64,000 bases of DNA from Chromatiaceae bacterium (GTDB lineage: Bacteria > Pseudomonadota > Gammaproteobacteria > Chromatiales > Chromatiaceae): the NCBI GenBank assembly GCA_024235255.1, contig JACKMT010000002.1, forward strand, positions 868,001-932,000, read 5' to 3'. This document shows positions 7,318-16,640 of the stretch, piece after piece. The translations under genes and the position numbers were made by a program. Each line of letters starts with the position of its first letter. Within the stretch, counting starts at the first letter, position 1. Under the pieces are notes generated by a model. That model did not search any database and was not told where the DNA came from. It worked only from the letters and a program-made list of their open reading frames with translations.

Positions 7318-10300
7318 ATGCCGCATAAACCTGACCGCACCGCCGAACTTCAAGCCCTGTTAAGTGAGCGCATTCTGTTGCTCGATGGCGCCATGGGCAC
7401 CATGATCCAGCGGCATAAACTGGAGGAGGCCGACTACCGGGGCGAGCGTTTTCGTGACTGGTCCTGCGATCTGAAAGGCAACAACGACCTGCTGACCCTG
7501 ACCCGGCCGGATATTATCCGCGCCATCCATCAGGCGTATCTGGACGCCGGCGCCGATATCATCGAGACCAACACCTTCAATGCCAACCGCATCTCCATGG
7601 CCGACTATGCGATGGAGGAGCTGAGCTTCGAACTCAACCTCGCCTCCGCGACGCTGGCGAGTCAACTGGCAGCGGCGGCATCCACACCGGACAAGCCGCG
7701 CTTCGTCGCCGGTGTGCTTGGCCCGACCAACCGCACCTGCTCGCTCTCCCCGGATGTCAATGATCCCGGCTTTCGCAATATTGTTTTCGAACACCTGGTA
7801 GAGGCCTATGCCGAGGCGGCTCGCGGGCTGATCGAGGGTGGCGCGGATATTCTTTTGATTGAAACCATATTCGACACACTGAATGCCAAGGCGGCGGTCT
7901 TCGCGCTGGAGCAGGTATTCGATGAAGATGGCCTGCGCCTGCCGGTGATGATCTCCGGCACGATCACCGACGCCTCCGGACGCACGCTGTCGGGCCAGAC
8001 CACCGAGGCTTTCTACAACGCGCTGCGCCACGCGCGGCCGGTCTCCATCGGGCTGAACTGTGCGCTGGGTCCGGAGCAGTTGCGCCAGTATGTGGAGGAG
8101 CTCGCGCGCATATCTGAGACCAACGTCTCGGCCCATCCCAACGCCGGACTGCCCAACGAGTTCGGCGCCTACGATCTCGGACCGGAGGAGATGGCGCGGC
8201 AGATCGCGGAGTGGGCAGGCAGCGGGTTTTTGAATATTGTCGGCGGCTGCTGCGGCACCACGCCGGAGCATATCCGCGCAATCGCAGATGTGGTGAGGGG
8301 TGTCGCCCCCAGGCAGGCACCCGAAATTGCGCCCCACTGCCGCTTGTCCGGCCTTGAGCCGCTGAACATTGGTCCGGAGAGCCTGTTTATCAACGTCGGC
8401 GAACGCGCCAACGTGACCGGCTCCGCCAAGTTCAAGCGCCTGATCCTGCAGGACAGTTATGAAGAGGCGCTCGATCTCTGCCGCCAGCAGGTGGAGGATG
8501 GCGCCCAAATCATCGACGTCAACATGGACGAGGGCATGCTGGAGTCCGGCCAGGCGATGGTCCGTTTTCTCAATCTGGTCGCCGCGGAGCCGGATATCGC
8601 ACGGGTGCCGGTGATGATCGATTCCTCCAAATGGGAGATCCTGCAGGCAGGTCTGAAGTGCATCCAGGGCAAGGGGGTGGTCAACTCGATCTCGCTCAAG
8701 GAGGGCGAAGCGAAGTTTATCGAACAGGCCAGAGTGATCCGCCGCTATGGCGCCGCGGCGATCGTCATGGCATTCGACGAGCAGGGTCAGGCGGACACGC
8801 TGGCGCGCAAGGTCGAGATCTGCACCAGGGCTTATCGCATCCTGACCGAGCAGGTCGGCTTCCCGGCGGAGGATATTATTTTCGACCCCAACGTTTTTGC
8901 GGTAGCCACCGGCATCGAGACGCACAACGGTTACGGCGTGGCTTTTATCGAGGCGTGCCGTGAGATCACCCGCACGCTGCCCCACGCGCTGATCTCCGGC
9001 GGCATCTCCAATGTCTCCTTCTCTTTCCGCGGCAACAACCTGGTGCGCGAGGCGATCCACGCGGTCTTTCTTTACCATGCGATCAAGGCCGGCCTGAGCA
9101 TGGGCATAGTCAATGCCGGCCAGCTGGCGATTTACGATGAGCTGCCGGAAGCACTGCGCGACAGGGTAGAGGATGTGATTCTGAACCGCTGCGGGGACGC
9201 GACCGAACGCTTGCTCGAGGTGGCCGAACAATATCGCGGTGACGGGGGTTCAGCCGGGCCCCGCAAAGAGGAGCTGGCCTGGCGCGAATGGACGCTGGAG
9301 AAACGCCTGGAACATGCGCTGGTGAAAGGCATTACCGAATATATCGAGGCGGACACCGAGGAGGCGCGGCAGCAGGCCGGCAGCAGCATCGAGGTGATCG
9401 AAGGCCAGCTGATGGACGGCATGAATCTGGTCGGCCAGCTGTTCGGCGACGGCAAGATGTTTCTGCCGCAGGTGGTCAAATCGGCCCGGGTGATGAAAAA
9501 ATCGGTCGCCTATCTGGAGCCCTTCATCAAAGCGGAAAAGTCGGCGGACGCGGCCAGTCAGGGAAAGATCCTGATGGCTACCGTGAAGGGGGATGTACAC
9601 GATATCGGCAAAAACATCGTGGCGGTGGTGCTGCAGTGCAACAGTTACGAGGTGATCGATCTCGGCGTGATGGTGCCGGCGGAAACCATTCTGCAGCAGG
9701 CACGGGAACACAAGGTGGACATCATCGGCCTGTCCGGCCTGATCACCCCGTCGCTGGACGAGATGGTGCATGTGGCTAAAGAGATGCAGCGGTTGCAGCT
9801 GCGTATTCCGCTGATGATCGGCGGGGCAACCACCTCTCAGATCCATACCGCGGTGAAGATAGACCCCCAGTACGACGGTCCCGTGGTCTATGTGCCCGAC
9901 GCGTCGCGCGCCGTCGGCGTCGCCAGCAGTCTGCTCTCCGGCGCACAGCGGGACAAATATATCGGTGAGCTGCGGCAAACCTACCAAGCTGCGAGAGAAC
10001 GCCATGCCGCGCAGCAGCACAGCCGGGATCTTGCCTCGTTGGCGCAGGCGCGCGCAAACCCTGTCCCGATCGACTGGCAGCGTTACCGACCGCTACTGCC
10101 CGCTGCGTTGGCCTGGGAAGAGTCCAGCCCGGTCGACCGTTCCGGTATACCGGTCCGTATCCGGCGCAAGGGTGCCGGGATATTGATCGGCCTCAACGAT
10201 ATCCCGCTGGCGCAAATTGTACCGTACATCGACTGGACATTCTTCTTCCATGCCTGGGAGCTGAAAGGGCGCTACCCAAAAATTCTGGAGGATGCGGCGA

Positions 10301-11082
10301 AGGGTGAAGAGGCGCGCAAACTGTATGCAGACGCCAACGCCATGCTGCGGCGCATCCTGGCGGAAAAATGGCTGCAGGCGGACGCGGTGATCGGGCTGTT
10401 TCCGGCCAACAGCCTGGGTGACGATATTCTGGTCTATACCGACGAGGCGCATCAGCGCACGCTTGCAACGTTCCATTTTCTGCGTAAACAGGGAAGGCAG
10501 CCGGAAGGGAAGTTCAACGAATGCCTGGCGGACTACATCGCACCGGCGCAGCAGGGTCAAACGGACTATCTGGGCGCTTTTGCCTGCACCGCCGGAACAG
10601 GCATCGACGCACGGGTGAAGGCGTTCGAAGAGGCGCATGATGACTACAGTGCGATTATGCTGAAAGCGCTTGCCGACCGCCTGGCGGAGGCGCTGGCCGA
10701 ATGGCTGCACCAGCAGGTTCGCCTCCACTATTGGGGCTATGCCACAGACGAGAAGCTTAACAACGAGCAGTTGATCGCGGAGGCGTATCAGGGGATTCGA
10801 CCGGCGCTCGGTTATCCCGCCTGTCCGGACCACAGCGAAAAACAGGCGTTATGGGAGCTGCTGGAGGTGCAGCAGAGTACCGGCATCTGGTTGACTGAAT
10901 CGATGGCGATGGTTCCCACCGCATCGGTCAGCGGCCTCTATTTCAGCCATCCTCAAGCCCGCTATTTTGCTGTCGGCAGGGTGGGCAGAGACCAGGTCGA
11001 GGATTATGCCGGCCGCAAGGGGATGGATTTGGCGCGGACCGAACGCTGGTTGGCGCCCAATCTGGCATATGAACCGGATTAG
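7318..11082 (+). CDS. metH: cobalamin-dependent methionine synthase
   Basis: This 1254-residue four-module enzyme transfers methyl from 5-methyltetrahydrofolate to homocysteine by way of B12. The homocysteine module (1-340) carries zinc cysteines 248, 311 and 312 (GLNCALG, GGCCGTTP). The folate module starts near NVGERANVTGSAKF. The B12 module contains GDVHDIGKN with His761 as lower axial cobalt ligand, almost the same position as E. coli His759. The C-terminal module (about 920-1254) is the S-adenosylmethionine reactivation domain (RYFAVGRVGRDQ). The frame is open back to 7189, but the ATG at 7318 matches the family N terminus (LLLDGAMGTM). No B12 riboswitch was recognised upstream. A functional protein implies that the host makes or imports B12, which the mutase also needs. 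Confidence 0.97.
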   Translation: MPHKPDRTAELQALLSERILLLDGAMGTMIQRHKLEEADYRGERFRDWSCDLKGNNDLLTLTRPDIIRAIHQAYLDAGADIIETNTFNANRISMADYAMEELSFELNLASATLASQLAAAASTPDKPRFVAGVLGPTNRTCSLSPDVNDPGFRNIVFEHLVEAYAEAARGLIEGGADILLIETIFDTLNAKAAVFALEQVFDEDGLRLPVMISGTITDASGRTLSGQTTEAFYNALRHARPVSIGLNCALGPEQLRQYVEELARISETNVSAHPNAGLPNEFGAYDLGPEEMARQIAEWAGSGFLNIVGGCCGTTPEHIRAIADVVRGVAPRQAPEIAPHCRLSGLEPLNIGPESLFINVGERANVTGSAKFKRLILQDSYEEALDLCRQQVEDGAQIIDVNMDEGMLESGQAMVRFLNLVAAEPDIARVPVMIDSSKWEILQAGLKCIQGKGVVNSISLKEGEAKFIEQARVIRRYGAAAIVMAFDEQGQADTLARKVEICTRAYRILTEQVGFPAEDIIFDPNVFAVATGIETHNGYGVAFIEACREITRTLPHALISGGISNVSFSFRGNNLVREAIHAVFLYHAIKAGLSMGIVNAGQLAIYDELPEALRDRVEDVILNRCGDATERLLEVAEQYRGDGGSAGPRKEELAWREWTLEKRLEHALVKGITEYIEADTEEARQQAGSSIEVIEGQLMDGMNLVGQLFGDGKMFLPQVVKSARVMKKSVAYLEPFIKAEKSADAASQGKILMATVKGDVHDIGKNIVAVVLQCNSYEVIDLGVMVPAETILQQAREHKVDIIGLSGLITPSLDEMVHVAKEMQRLQLRIPLMIGGATTSQIHTAVKIDPQYDGPVVYVPDASRAVGVASSLLSGAQRDKYIGELRQTYQAARERHAAQQHSRDLASLAQARANPVPIDWQRYRPLLPAALAWEESSPVDRSGIPVRIRRKGAGILIGLNDIPLAQIVPYIDWTFFFHAWELKGRYPKILEDAAKGEEARKLYADANAMLRRILAEKWLQADAVIGLFPANSLGDDILVYTDEAHQRTLATFHFLRKQGRQPEGKFNECLADYIAPAQQGQTDYLGAFACTAGTGIDARVKAFEEAHDDYSAIMLKALADRLAEALAEWLHQQVRLHYWGYATDEKLNNEQLIAEAYQGIRPALGYPACPDHSEKQALWELLEVQQSTGIWLTESMAMVPTASVSGLYFSHPQARYFAVGRVGRDQVEDYAGRKGMDLARTERWLAPNLAYEPD

Positions 11083-11215
11083 CGGTCAGTGTGCGGCCTG
11101 ACTATGCCGGTTCAGTCCGCCAAACCGGAGGCTGCCCGGGTTGCGGTTTGGAGTGATCTTATGCTGTCAACCGACTACCCGAATCCCGTTGCAGCGACTA
11201 GGCTGTTGTTGATAG

Positions 11216-11244
11216 TTGACGAATCCAATAATGGACAATAGATT
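11216..11244 (+). promoter_or_regulatory. candidate sigma-70 promoter for bcp operon
   Basis: TTGACG, a 17-base spacer and TAGATT lie 36 bases before the bcp start. The -35 box matches 5 of 6 and the -10 box 4 of 6 consensus bases. The site could drive bcp and the two signalling genes behind it. Confidence 0.45.
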
Positions 11245-11279
11245 TCACACAGAAAACAGAGTCCGCCAAAGGAGAGCCC

Positions 11280-11744
11280 ATGCTTAAACCTGGAGATCCG
11301 GCACCGGAGTTTGAACTTCCCAGCGCCGACATGGAGATGTGCCTGTCGTCTGAGTTGATCGGAAAGTCCAATCTGGTGATCTACTTTTATCCGAAGGATG
11401 ACACACCCGGTTGTACTATGGAGGCAATTGATTTCTCCGATCTATTGGAGCAGTTTCGCGCGGCGGATACGGAGATCCTGGGAGTAAGCAAGGACAACTG
11501 CCTGAGCCACGGAGATTTCAGGGACAAGTACGGCCTGACCATTCAACTGCTCTCAGACACCGAGGGGGTACTCTGTGAAGCTTACGATGTCTGGCGGGAG
11601 AAGGAGGCGCACGGAGAGAAGAGAATGGGTATTCTGCGCTCAACCTTTATCATCGATAAGCAGGGAATAATTCGCCATACGCTTTACGATGTCAAACCCA
11701 AGGCGCACGCCGCTCATGTGTTGGAGTTGGTAAAAGCCCTTTAG
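11280..11744 (+). CDS. bcp: thioredoxin-dependent peroxiredoxin, Bcp/PrxQ family
   Basis: This 154-residue thiol peroxidase reduces hydrogen peroxide and organic hydroperoxides. The peroxidatic Cys45 lies in YPKDDTPGCTMEAIDF. In many Bcp proteins a resolving cysteine follows five residues later; here position 50 is Ile, so this is not the PrxQ-alpha2 type. Other cysteines (in MCLSS, DNCLSHG and VLCEAYDV) might resolve it. A good ribosome site (AAAGGAGAG) precedes the ATG. The gene starts 15 bases before a hybrid histidine kinase, which hints at an oxidative-stress theme in the operon. Confidence 0.92.
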   Translation: MLKPGDPAPEFELPSADMEMCLSSELIGKSNLVIYFYPKDDTPGCTMEAIDFSDLLEQFRAADTEILGVSKDNCLSHGDFRDKYGLTIQLLSDTEGVLCEAYDVWREKEAHGEKRMGILRSTFIIDKQGIIRHTLYDVKPKAHAAHVLELVKAL

Positions 11745-11759
11745 CTTCTCCGAGCAATC

Positions 11760-14093
11760 GTGAAACTGCGCACCCAGGTATTGCTGTTCTTTTTACTGTT
11801 TGCGCTGGCTCCGCTGTTAACCGCGGTTGCGCTCAATCTGCCGCTGGTACTCGGGCGCATGGAGCTGTTCTACCACAAGGCGCACCTGCAAAACCTGCGT
11901 GCGGATTTTCGCGATCTCGATCAGCACCTTGCATCCCGCGAAGAGATGGTGAAGCTGCTGGCAAAACTGCCGGAGCCAGGCACCGTGCTGGGCGGCAGCA
12001 CTCAGGAAGAGGAGGCGATAGACAAAGCGCGCACCCGCTATACCCAGTGGATAAATCAGATCCTGTGGGACCAGCTCGATATTATTCAGATCGTATTTCT
12101 CGACCAGAATGGGCATGCCAGATTCTGGCTGGATCGGGAGCGGGAAACCCAACGTTGGAACCCGACGACGACGCCGCCGGAAGCGATCAATCCCCAATTT
12201 ATTCAAGCCGCGCTGAAAAGCACTCCCGGCAGCGTACTGGTAAGCCCCATCAGTCTGAAGCAGTCCGCCGCGGCCAATGACCCCAGAACGTTGATGACAC
12301 TGCGCCTGATCAGCACCATCGGTTCACCTGAAGAGAAGTCGATCATCGGTGCGGTTACGATAAACATCGATGTCGGTGGTATCGCCCGCTACTATCGGAA
12401 TACACTTTGGGTACATGCCGACGGAGATTTTCTGGAGCAGGTCGGCAGCGATTTGCCCAGCGGCAGCGCTTTCAGCCGTTTCCCGGGCCTGCAGGAGATT
12501 TTCAAGCAAGAAAAACCGGCGCTTTGGAAGGGGCAGGGCAGCCAGATCATGTGGGTCCCAATGTTCCTGACCGAACAGTCGGGCCCGTTGTGGGTTGGGC
12601 GATCGGTAGACCCGTCTCCGATATCCGAGTTCCGCAACGCGCTGACACTGCGTGTACTGACGGTGGTTTTCGTGCTCTCCGTGGCGGTCTGGTTCGTCGC
12701 ACGCAGGGTGGCGGCGCGCGCAGACCAGATCAGCCACGAACTGATTGACGGCGTTGAGCAGGTATTGGAGGACAAAGATCACGTCGCGTTCAACTGGGAT
12801 GGCCCGCGCGAGTTGCAAAAACTGGGTGAGAGCCTCTCTCTGCTTGCCACACAGCATGGCAAGAATATCCACAATTTGCGCCTGCATGCTGAAAAGCTGG
12901 AAGAGTCGAACCGTTACAAGTCGCAGTTTCTCGCCAATGTCAGTCACGAACTGCGCACCCCGCTCAACTCGATTCTGCTGCTCTCGAAATTGCTTGCGGA
13001 GAGTAAAACAGGGCTCACTTCGGAGCAGATCCAGCAGGCCCGCGTTATTCATGAAGCCGGTTCCGATCTGCAGGCGCTGATCGATAATATTCTGGATCTT
13101 TCCCGCATCGAGGCGCGGCGCGCCACGATCAATCTGGAGCAGGTCAATCTGCCTGCACTGCTGGAATCTCTGGTGGAGCTGGTGGAGCCGCAGTTTAAGG
13201 AAAAATCGCTGCCATTGCTGCTGGAGATCGACCGTGCGGCGCCTTGGCTGATCGATACCGACTCGGACAAGGTGCGTCAGATTCTGAAAAATTTTCTCTC
13301 CAATGCACTCAAATTCACCAGGGAAGGTTCGGTTGTTCTGCGTCTGGAGAGTGCAGACGGGGAAACACGATCCGGCTATGCCGTCTGCATCAGTGTTGCC
13401 GACAGTGGTATCGGTATACCCGAGAGCAAACACACGCATATATTCGAAGCATTTAAACAGGCCGACGGCTCGACCAGCCGGCGCTACGGAGGAACCGGCC
13501 TCGGTCTGACCATCAGTCAGCAGCTCTCCCACCTGCTGGGCGGAGAGATCAGACTGCAGAGTGAGGAAGGCAGGGGATCGACCTTTTCTCTGTTACTCCC
13601 GTTGTCGATTGAAGTGCAGCACAGTGAGGAGATCCCGGTGGAGGTCTGGGACAATAGGGAGCAGGCCGGGGAGATCATTCGCAAGCATGCTGAACCGCCT
13701 CGCGTAGAGAGTGACAGCGGCATCGCCGGAAAGCGCGTGTTGTTGGTAGACGATGATATTCGTGATTTGCTGAATCTGACTCCTACGCTGGAGGCCTGGG
13801 GTCTGGAAGTCACTGCCGCCGGCGATGGCATCGAGGCGCTTGAGGTGCTGCAGGAGGATGATGAATTTGCGCTGGTTCTGATGGACATCATGATGCCTAA
13901 GCTGGATGGCTATGATACGATCAGGAAGATTCGGCAGCAGGGGCAGTTTCGCGATCTGGCAATTATCGCGCTGACAGCCAAGGTTGACACCGCCGACAGA
14001 GCGGCATGCCTCGAAGCAGGCGCAAACGATTTTGTCGCCAAGCCAGTGGATACGGAAGTACTGAAAACGATCATAGAGCAGCATCTTACCTAG
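11760..14093 (+). CDS. membrane hybrid histidine kinase with receiver domain
   Basis: A 777-residue sensor kinase starting at GTG. An N-terminal membrane helix (about residues 4-30) and a second one (about 293-315) enclose a periplasmic sensor region of roughly 260 residues with no recognised ligand motif. The cytoplasmic part holds a HisKA domain (ANVSHELRTPLNS, His396), an ATPase domain (NALKFT, DSGIGIP, GGTGLGLTIS) and a C-terminal receiver domain with phospho-acceptor Asp709 (LVLMDIMMPKLDGYD). The next gene, 3 bases later, is its likely partner. Placement behind bcp suggests a redox or stress signal, but this is inference. Confidence 0.9.
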   Translation: MKLRTQVLLFFLLFALAPLLTAVALNLPLVLGRMELFYHKAHLQNLRADFRDLDQHLASREEMVKLLAKLPEPGTVLGGSTQEEEAIDKARTRYTQWINQILWDQLDIIQIVFLDQNGHARFWLDRERETQRWNPTTTPPEAINPQFIQAALKSTPGSVLVSPISLKQSAAANDPRTLMTLRLISTIGSPEEKSIIGAVTINIDVGGIARYYRNTLWVHADGDFLEQVGSDLPSGSAFSRFPGLQEIFKQEKPALWKGQGSQIMWVPMFLTEQSGPLWVGRSVDPSPISEFRNALTLRVLTVVFVLSVAVWFVARRVAARADQISHELIDGVEQVLEDKDHVAFNWDGPRELQKLGESLSLLATQHGKNIHNLRLHAEKLEESNRYKSQFLANVSHELRTPLNSILLLSKLLAESKTGLTSEQIQQARVIHEAGSDLQALIDNILDLSRIEARRATINLEQVNLPALLESLVELVEPQFKEKSLPLLLEIDRAAPWLIDTDSDKVRQILKNFLSNALKFTREGSVVLRLESADGETRSGYAVCISVADSGIGIPESKHTHIFEAFKQADGSTSRRYGGTGLGLTISQQLSHLLGGEIRLQSEEGRGSTFSLLLPLSIEVQHSEEIPVEVWDNREQAGEIIRKHAEPPRVESDSGIAGKRVLLVDDDIRDLLNLTPTLEAWGLEVTAAGDGIEALEVLQEDDEFALVLMDIMMPKLDGYDTIRKIRQQGQFRDLAIIALTAKVDTADRAACLEAGANDFVAKPVDTEVLKTIIEQHLT

Positions 14094-14096
14094 ATC

Positions 14097-14981
14097 ATGA
14101 ATCGATACTCGGGTTTCAAACTTCTGATCGTTGACGATCACGAACACAACCTGTTCACGCTGCGCTCACTGATCCGGCAATACATGGATGTGGAGATTCT
14201 TGAGGCAACCTCCGGCCAGCAAGCCCTCGATCTCGCCCTCAACACCCCTGGAATTGATCTCATAATCCTGGACATCCAGATGCCGGAAATGGATGGCTTC
14301 CAGACGGCCAGCATGCTTAAGGTCAGAAAAAAGACCCGCGAAATCCCGATTATTTTTCTCACCGCAGCATTCAAGTCCGAAGAGTTTCAGCACAAGGGAT
14401 ACGAAGTCGGCGCGGTTGACTATCTGCTCAAGCCGATCGACGACAATCTGCTGATCAACAAGATCAGCACCTATTTCCGGCTGATCCAGAAAGAACGGGA
14501 GATGAATCTGGTGCTGGAACAAAAGGTGGCGGAGCGCACTGCCGAACTTGCTCAGGCGAAAACGCATCTGGAGAATATCATCAACAACATGGGCGAGGCG
14601 CTGTTGCTGCTGGATCCCGAAGGACGGATCACGCAGGCCAACCCTGCGGCCTGCCAGATGCTTGGCTACTCGGAAGCTTCGCTGCAATCGCTCTCCATTG
14701 GCGATGTATTCGAAGAGGAAGAGGATGAACAGGCCGGCGCTTTTATGGGAACATGGTTGGAGGCTTTGATCAGGGTTGGAGCACTCAGCAAAATCGATGC
14801 GCGTTTCATCGCCCGGGATGGCCGCAGGGTGCCGATTCTGTTCTCACGCACAGCGGTAAAGGATCCAGCGGATGAGATTACCGATATTATCTGTATTGCA
14901 AAGGATATGACCGGCTATATCCGAGAGCAGGATCCGGAAGATACAGGGGTGTTAAACAACAATAACGGCCCCGCAGAATGA
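14097..14981 (+). CDS. response regulator with C-terminal PAS domain, no output domain
   Basis: This 294-residue protein has an N-terminal receiver domain (acidic pair Asp13-Asp14, phospho-acceptor Asp59 in ILDIQMPEMDG, Lys112 in LLKPID). A coiled-coil linker spans about residues 134-165, and a PAS domain follows (about 165-280, INNMGEALLLLDPEGRITQ). There is no DNA-binding, cyclase or kinase domain after the PAS fold, so it probably works through protein contacts, for instance back onto the hybrid kinase. The gene begins 3 bases after the kinase stop, so the two are almost surely translated from one transcript. Confidence 0.88.
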   Translation: MNRYSGFKLLIVDDHEHNLFTLRSLIRQYMDVEILEATSGQQALDLALNTPGIDLIILDIQMPEMDGFQTASMLKVRKKTREIPIIFLTAAFKSEEFQHKGYEVGAVDYLLKPIDDNLLINKISTYFRLIQKEREMNLVLEQKVAERTAELAQAKTHLENIINNMGEALLLLDPEGRITQANPAACQMLGYSEASLQSLSIGDVFEEEEDEQAGAFMGTWLEALIRVGALSKIDARFIARDGRRVPILFSRTAVKDPADEITDIICIAKDMTGYIREQDPEDTGVLNNNNGPAE

Positions 14982-14992
14982 AGGAGTAAGTA

Positions 14993-15325
14993 ATGACTGA
15001 CCCCGGCGATCGAACGTCACCGAACGAAAATACGGTACTCACTGCCAACGCTCTCAAGGCGATGGCTCACCCGTTGCGCTGGAAGATCCTCTGTTCATTG
15101 GGCGATGCAGAACTCTCTGTCGGTGAAATCGTCGACCGGACCGGCACTTCCCAAAGCAATATATCGCAGCATCTGGAACAACTTCGTAATAAAAACATCG
15201 TTGTTTCCAGAAAGGAAGCAAACCGCATCTACTACCGGATCCGCAACAGTCAATTATTGGCCCTGATCGGCACCATGCGCACTGTGCTCTGTCCTGCCAA
15301 TCTGGATGACCGCACGCTGCGTTGA
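14993..15325 (+). CDS. ArsR-family repressor with SqrR/BigR-like cysteine pair
   Basis: A 110-residue winged-helix regulator. Residues 22-75 carry the helix-turn-helix (SVGEIVDRTGTSQSNISQHL, residues 42-61) and the wing follows (EANRIYYRI). The usual metal-binding ELCVCD motif is missing, since the corresponding residues are AELSVGE. It has exactly two cysteines, Cys34 (KILCSL) and Cys100 (TVLCPA), 66 residues apart. That is the same spacing as Cys41 and Cys107 of the persulfide sensor SqrR. A sulfide/persulfide-responsive repressor is therefore likely. A GGAG ribosome site precedes the ATG. The target genes are not obvious from the neighbours. Confidence 0.8.
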   Translation: MTDPGDRTSPNENTVLTANALKAMAHPLRWKILCSLGDAELSVGEIVDRTGTSQSNISQHLEQLRNKNIVVSRKEANRIYYRIRNSQLLALIGTMRTVLCPANLDDRTLR

Positions 15326-15456
15326 GCTGAGATGGCCGCCGAAACGCCACCGGCACTGGCGGTAGTCAGTCACCGATGGCAGAATTTTTCCGTTTTCCCT
15401 GCGTAACCACGGGCAGCTAATCCGCCTATTGAGAGCTACTGCTAAGCGATTTCCGG

Positions 15457-16548
15457 ATGACCCCACAAGCTGAATACCAAGCCCTTCTCGACGCCGGCGA
15501 ACTGGAACCGGATCCGGCGCAGGCGGAGGTTGTCGAACTGCTTCTTGCACTTCATCTGCAATTGCTGGAGCCGCTGCCAAAACCCAGGCTTATGAAGCGC
15601 TTGACCAGGCGCGCAATGCGTGATTCGCAGGCACCCAGGGGCCTCTATATCTGGGGCAGTGTGGGCCGTGGGAAAACCTGGCTGGTCGATCTCTTCTACA
15701 ATTCGCTTCCGTTGAAACAGAAGCGACGGATCCACTTTCATCGATTGATGCAGGAGATACACCAGGGGTTGGCCGGACTCAGAAACCAGTCTGACCCGCT
15801 CGATCTGATTGCGGACGGTCTGGCGCGGGATGTCCGGGTACTCTGTCTCGATGAATTTATCGTTACGGATATCGGCGATGCGATGATCTTGTCGCAGCTC
15901 CTGCAGGCACTGTTCCGCCGCGGGATCACGCTGGTGACCACCTCCAACACCCAACCCGACAACCTTTATCTGGGGGGTATTCAGAGAGCCAGTTTTGTTC
16001 CGGCAATTGAGCTGTTGAAAGCGCATACCCGGGTGTTCGAGCTCCAGGGTAGCCTTGACTACCGGCTGCGTTACCTGGAGCAGGCCAAGGTATATCATAC
16101 TCCGCTGGGCCCGGAGAGCGATCGGATAATGCAGGAGGAGTTTCGGCGGCTGGCTCCGGAAAGAGCCAGGGTAGGGGGAAATATTAATATCTATCAGAGG
16201 GATATACCGATCGTCCAGATAGCGGACGATCTAGTATGGTTCGAATTTGAAGTTATCTGCGGACCTCCCCGCAGTCAGGCCGACTATCTCGAGATTGCAC
16301 GCTGCTTCCATACCGTGCTGATCTCCGGTGTGCCGCGGCTTGAACCGGCGCAAGATGACGCTACCCGCCGTTTTCTCTATCTGTTGGACGAGTTTTATGA
16401 TCGTAAAGTCAAGCTTATTATCAGTGCCGATGCGTTGCCGGCAGCGCTGTATCAAGGTAAACGGCTCGCTTTCGATTTTCAACGAGCGGTAAGCCGACTG
16501 CAGGAGATGCAATCGACTGAATATCTGGCCAGTCCGCACAAGCCCTGA
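15457..16548 (+). CDS. zapE: cell division ATPase ZapE
   Basis: This 363-residue AFG1-like P-loop ATPase associates with the Z-ring in Gram-negative bacteria. Walker A is GSVGRGKT (residues 67-74), and Walker B is VLCLDEF near residue 130 followed by the sensor-1 segment LVTTSNTQPDNLY. The C-terminal family motifs YLLDEFYDRKVKLIISAD and FQRAVSRLQEMQSTEYL are present. The length is typical. No operon partner is evident; the gap to the ArsR gene is about 130 bases. Confidence 0.95.
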   Translation: MTPQAEYQALLDAGELEPDPAQAEVVELLLALHLQLLEPLPKPRLMKRLTRRAMRDSQAPRGLYIWGSVGRGKTWLVDLFYNSLPLKQKRRIHFHRLMQEIHQGLAGLRNQSDPLDLIADGLARDVRVLCLDEFIVTDIGDAMILSQLLQALFRRGITLVTTSNTQPDNLYLGGIQRASFVPAIELLKAHTRVFELQGSLDYRLRYLEQAKVYHTPLGPESDRIMQEEFRRLAPERARVGGNINIYQRDIPIVQIADDLVWFEFEVICGPPRSQADYLEIARCFHTVLISGVPRLEPAQDDATRRFLYLLDEFYDRKVKLIISADALPAALYQGKRLAFDFQRAVSRLQEMQSTEYLASPHKP

Positions 16549-16640
16549 TGGACCGGTGAGCCAACCCCAGACAGACGCTGGTTGTATATTCCTCTACCGA
16601 TAGTACGAATAGGTTAAGATACCCCTGAGTCGATAACACC

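Noticed and set aside
7360..9231. 623-codon minus-strand open frame
   Set aside because: It lies wholly inside metH on the other strand; metH is unambiguous and the antisense product has low-complexity His/Arg/Asp-rich composition.
12324..13532. 402-codon minus-strand open frame
   Set aside because: Antisense shadow of the hybrid histidine kinase with no family motif.
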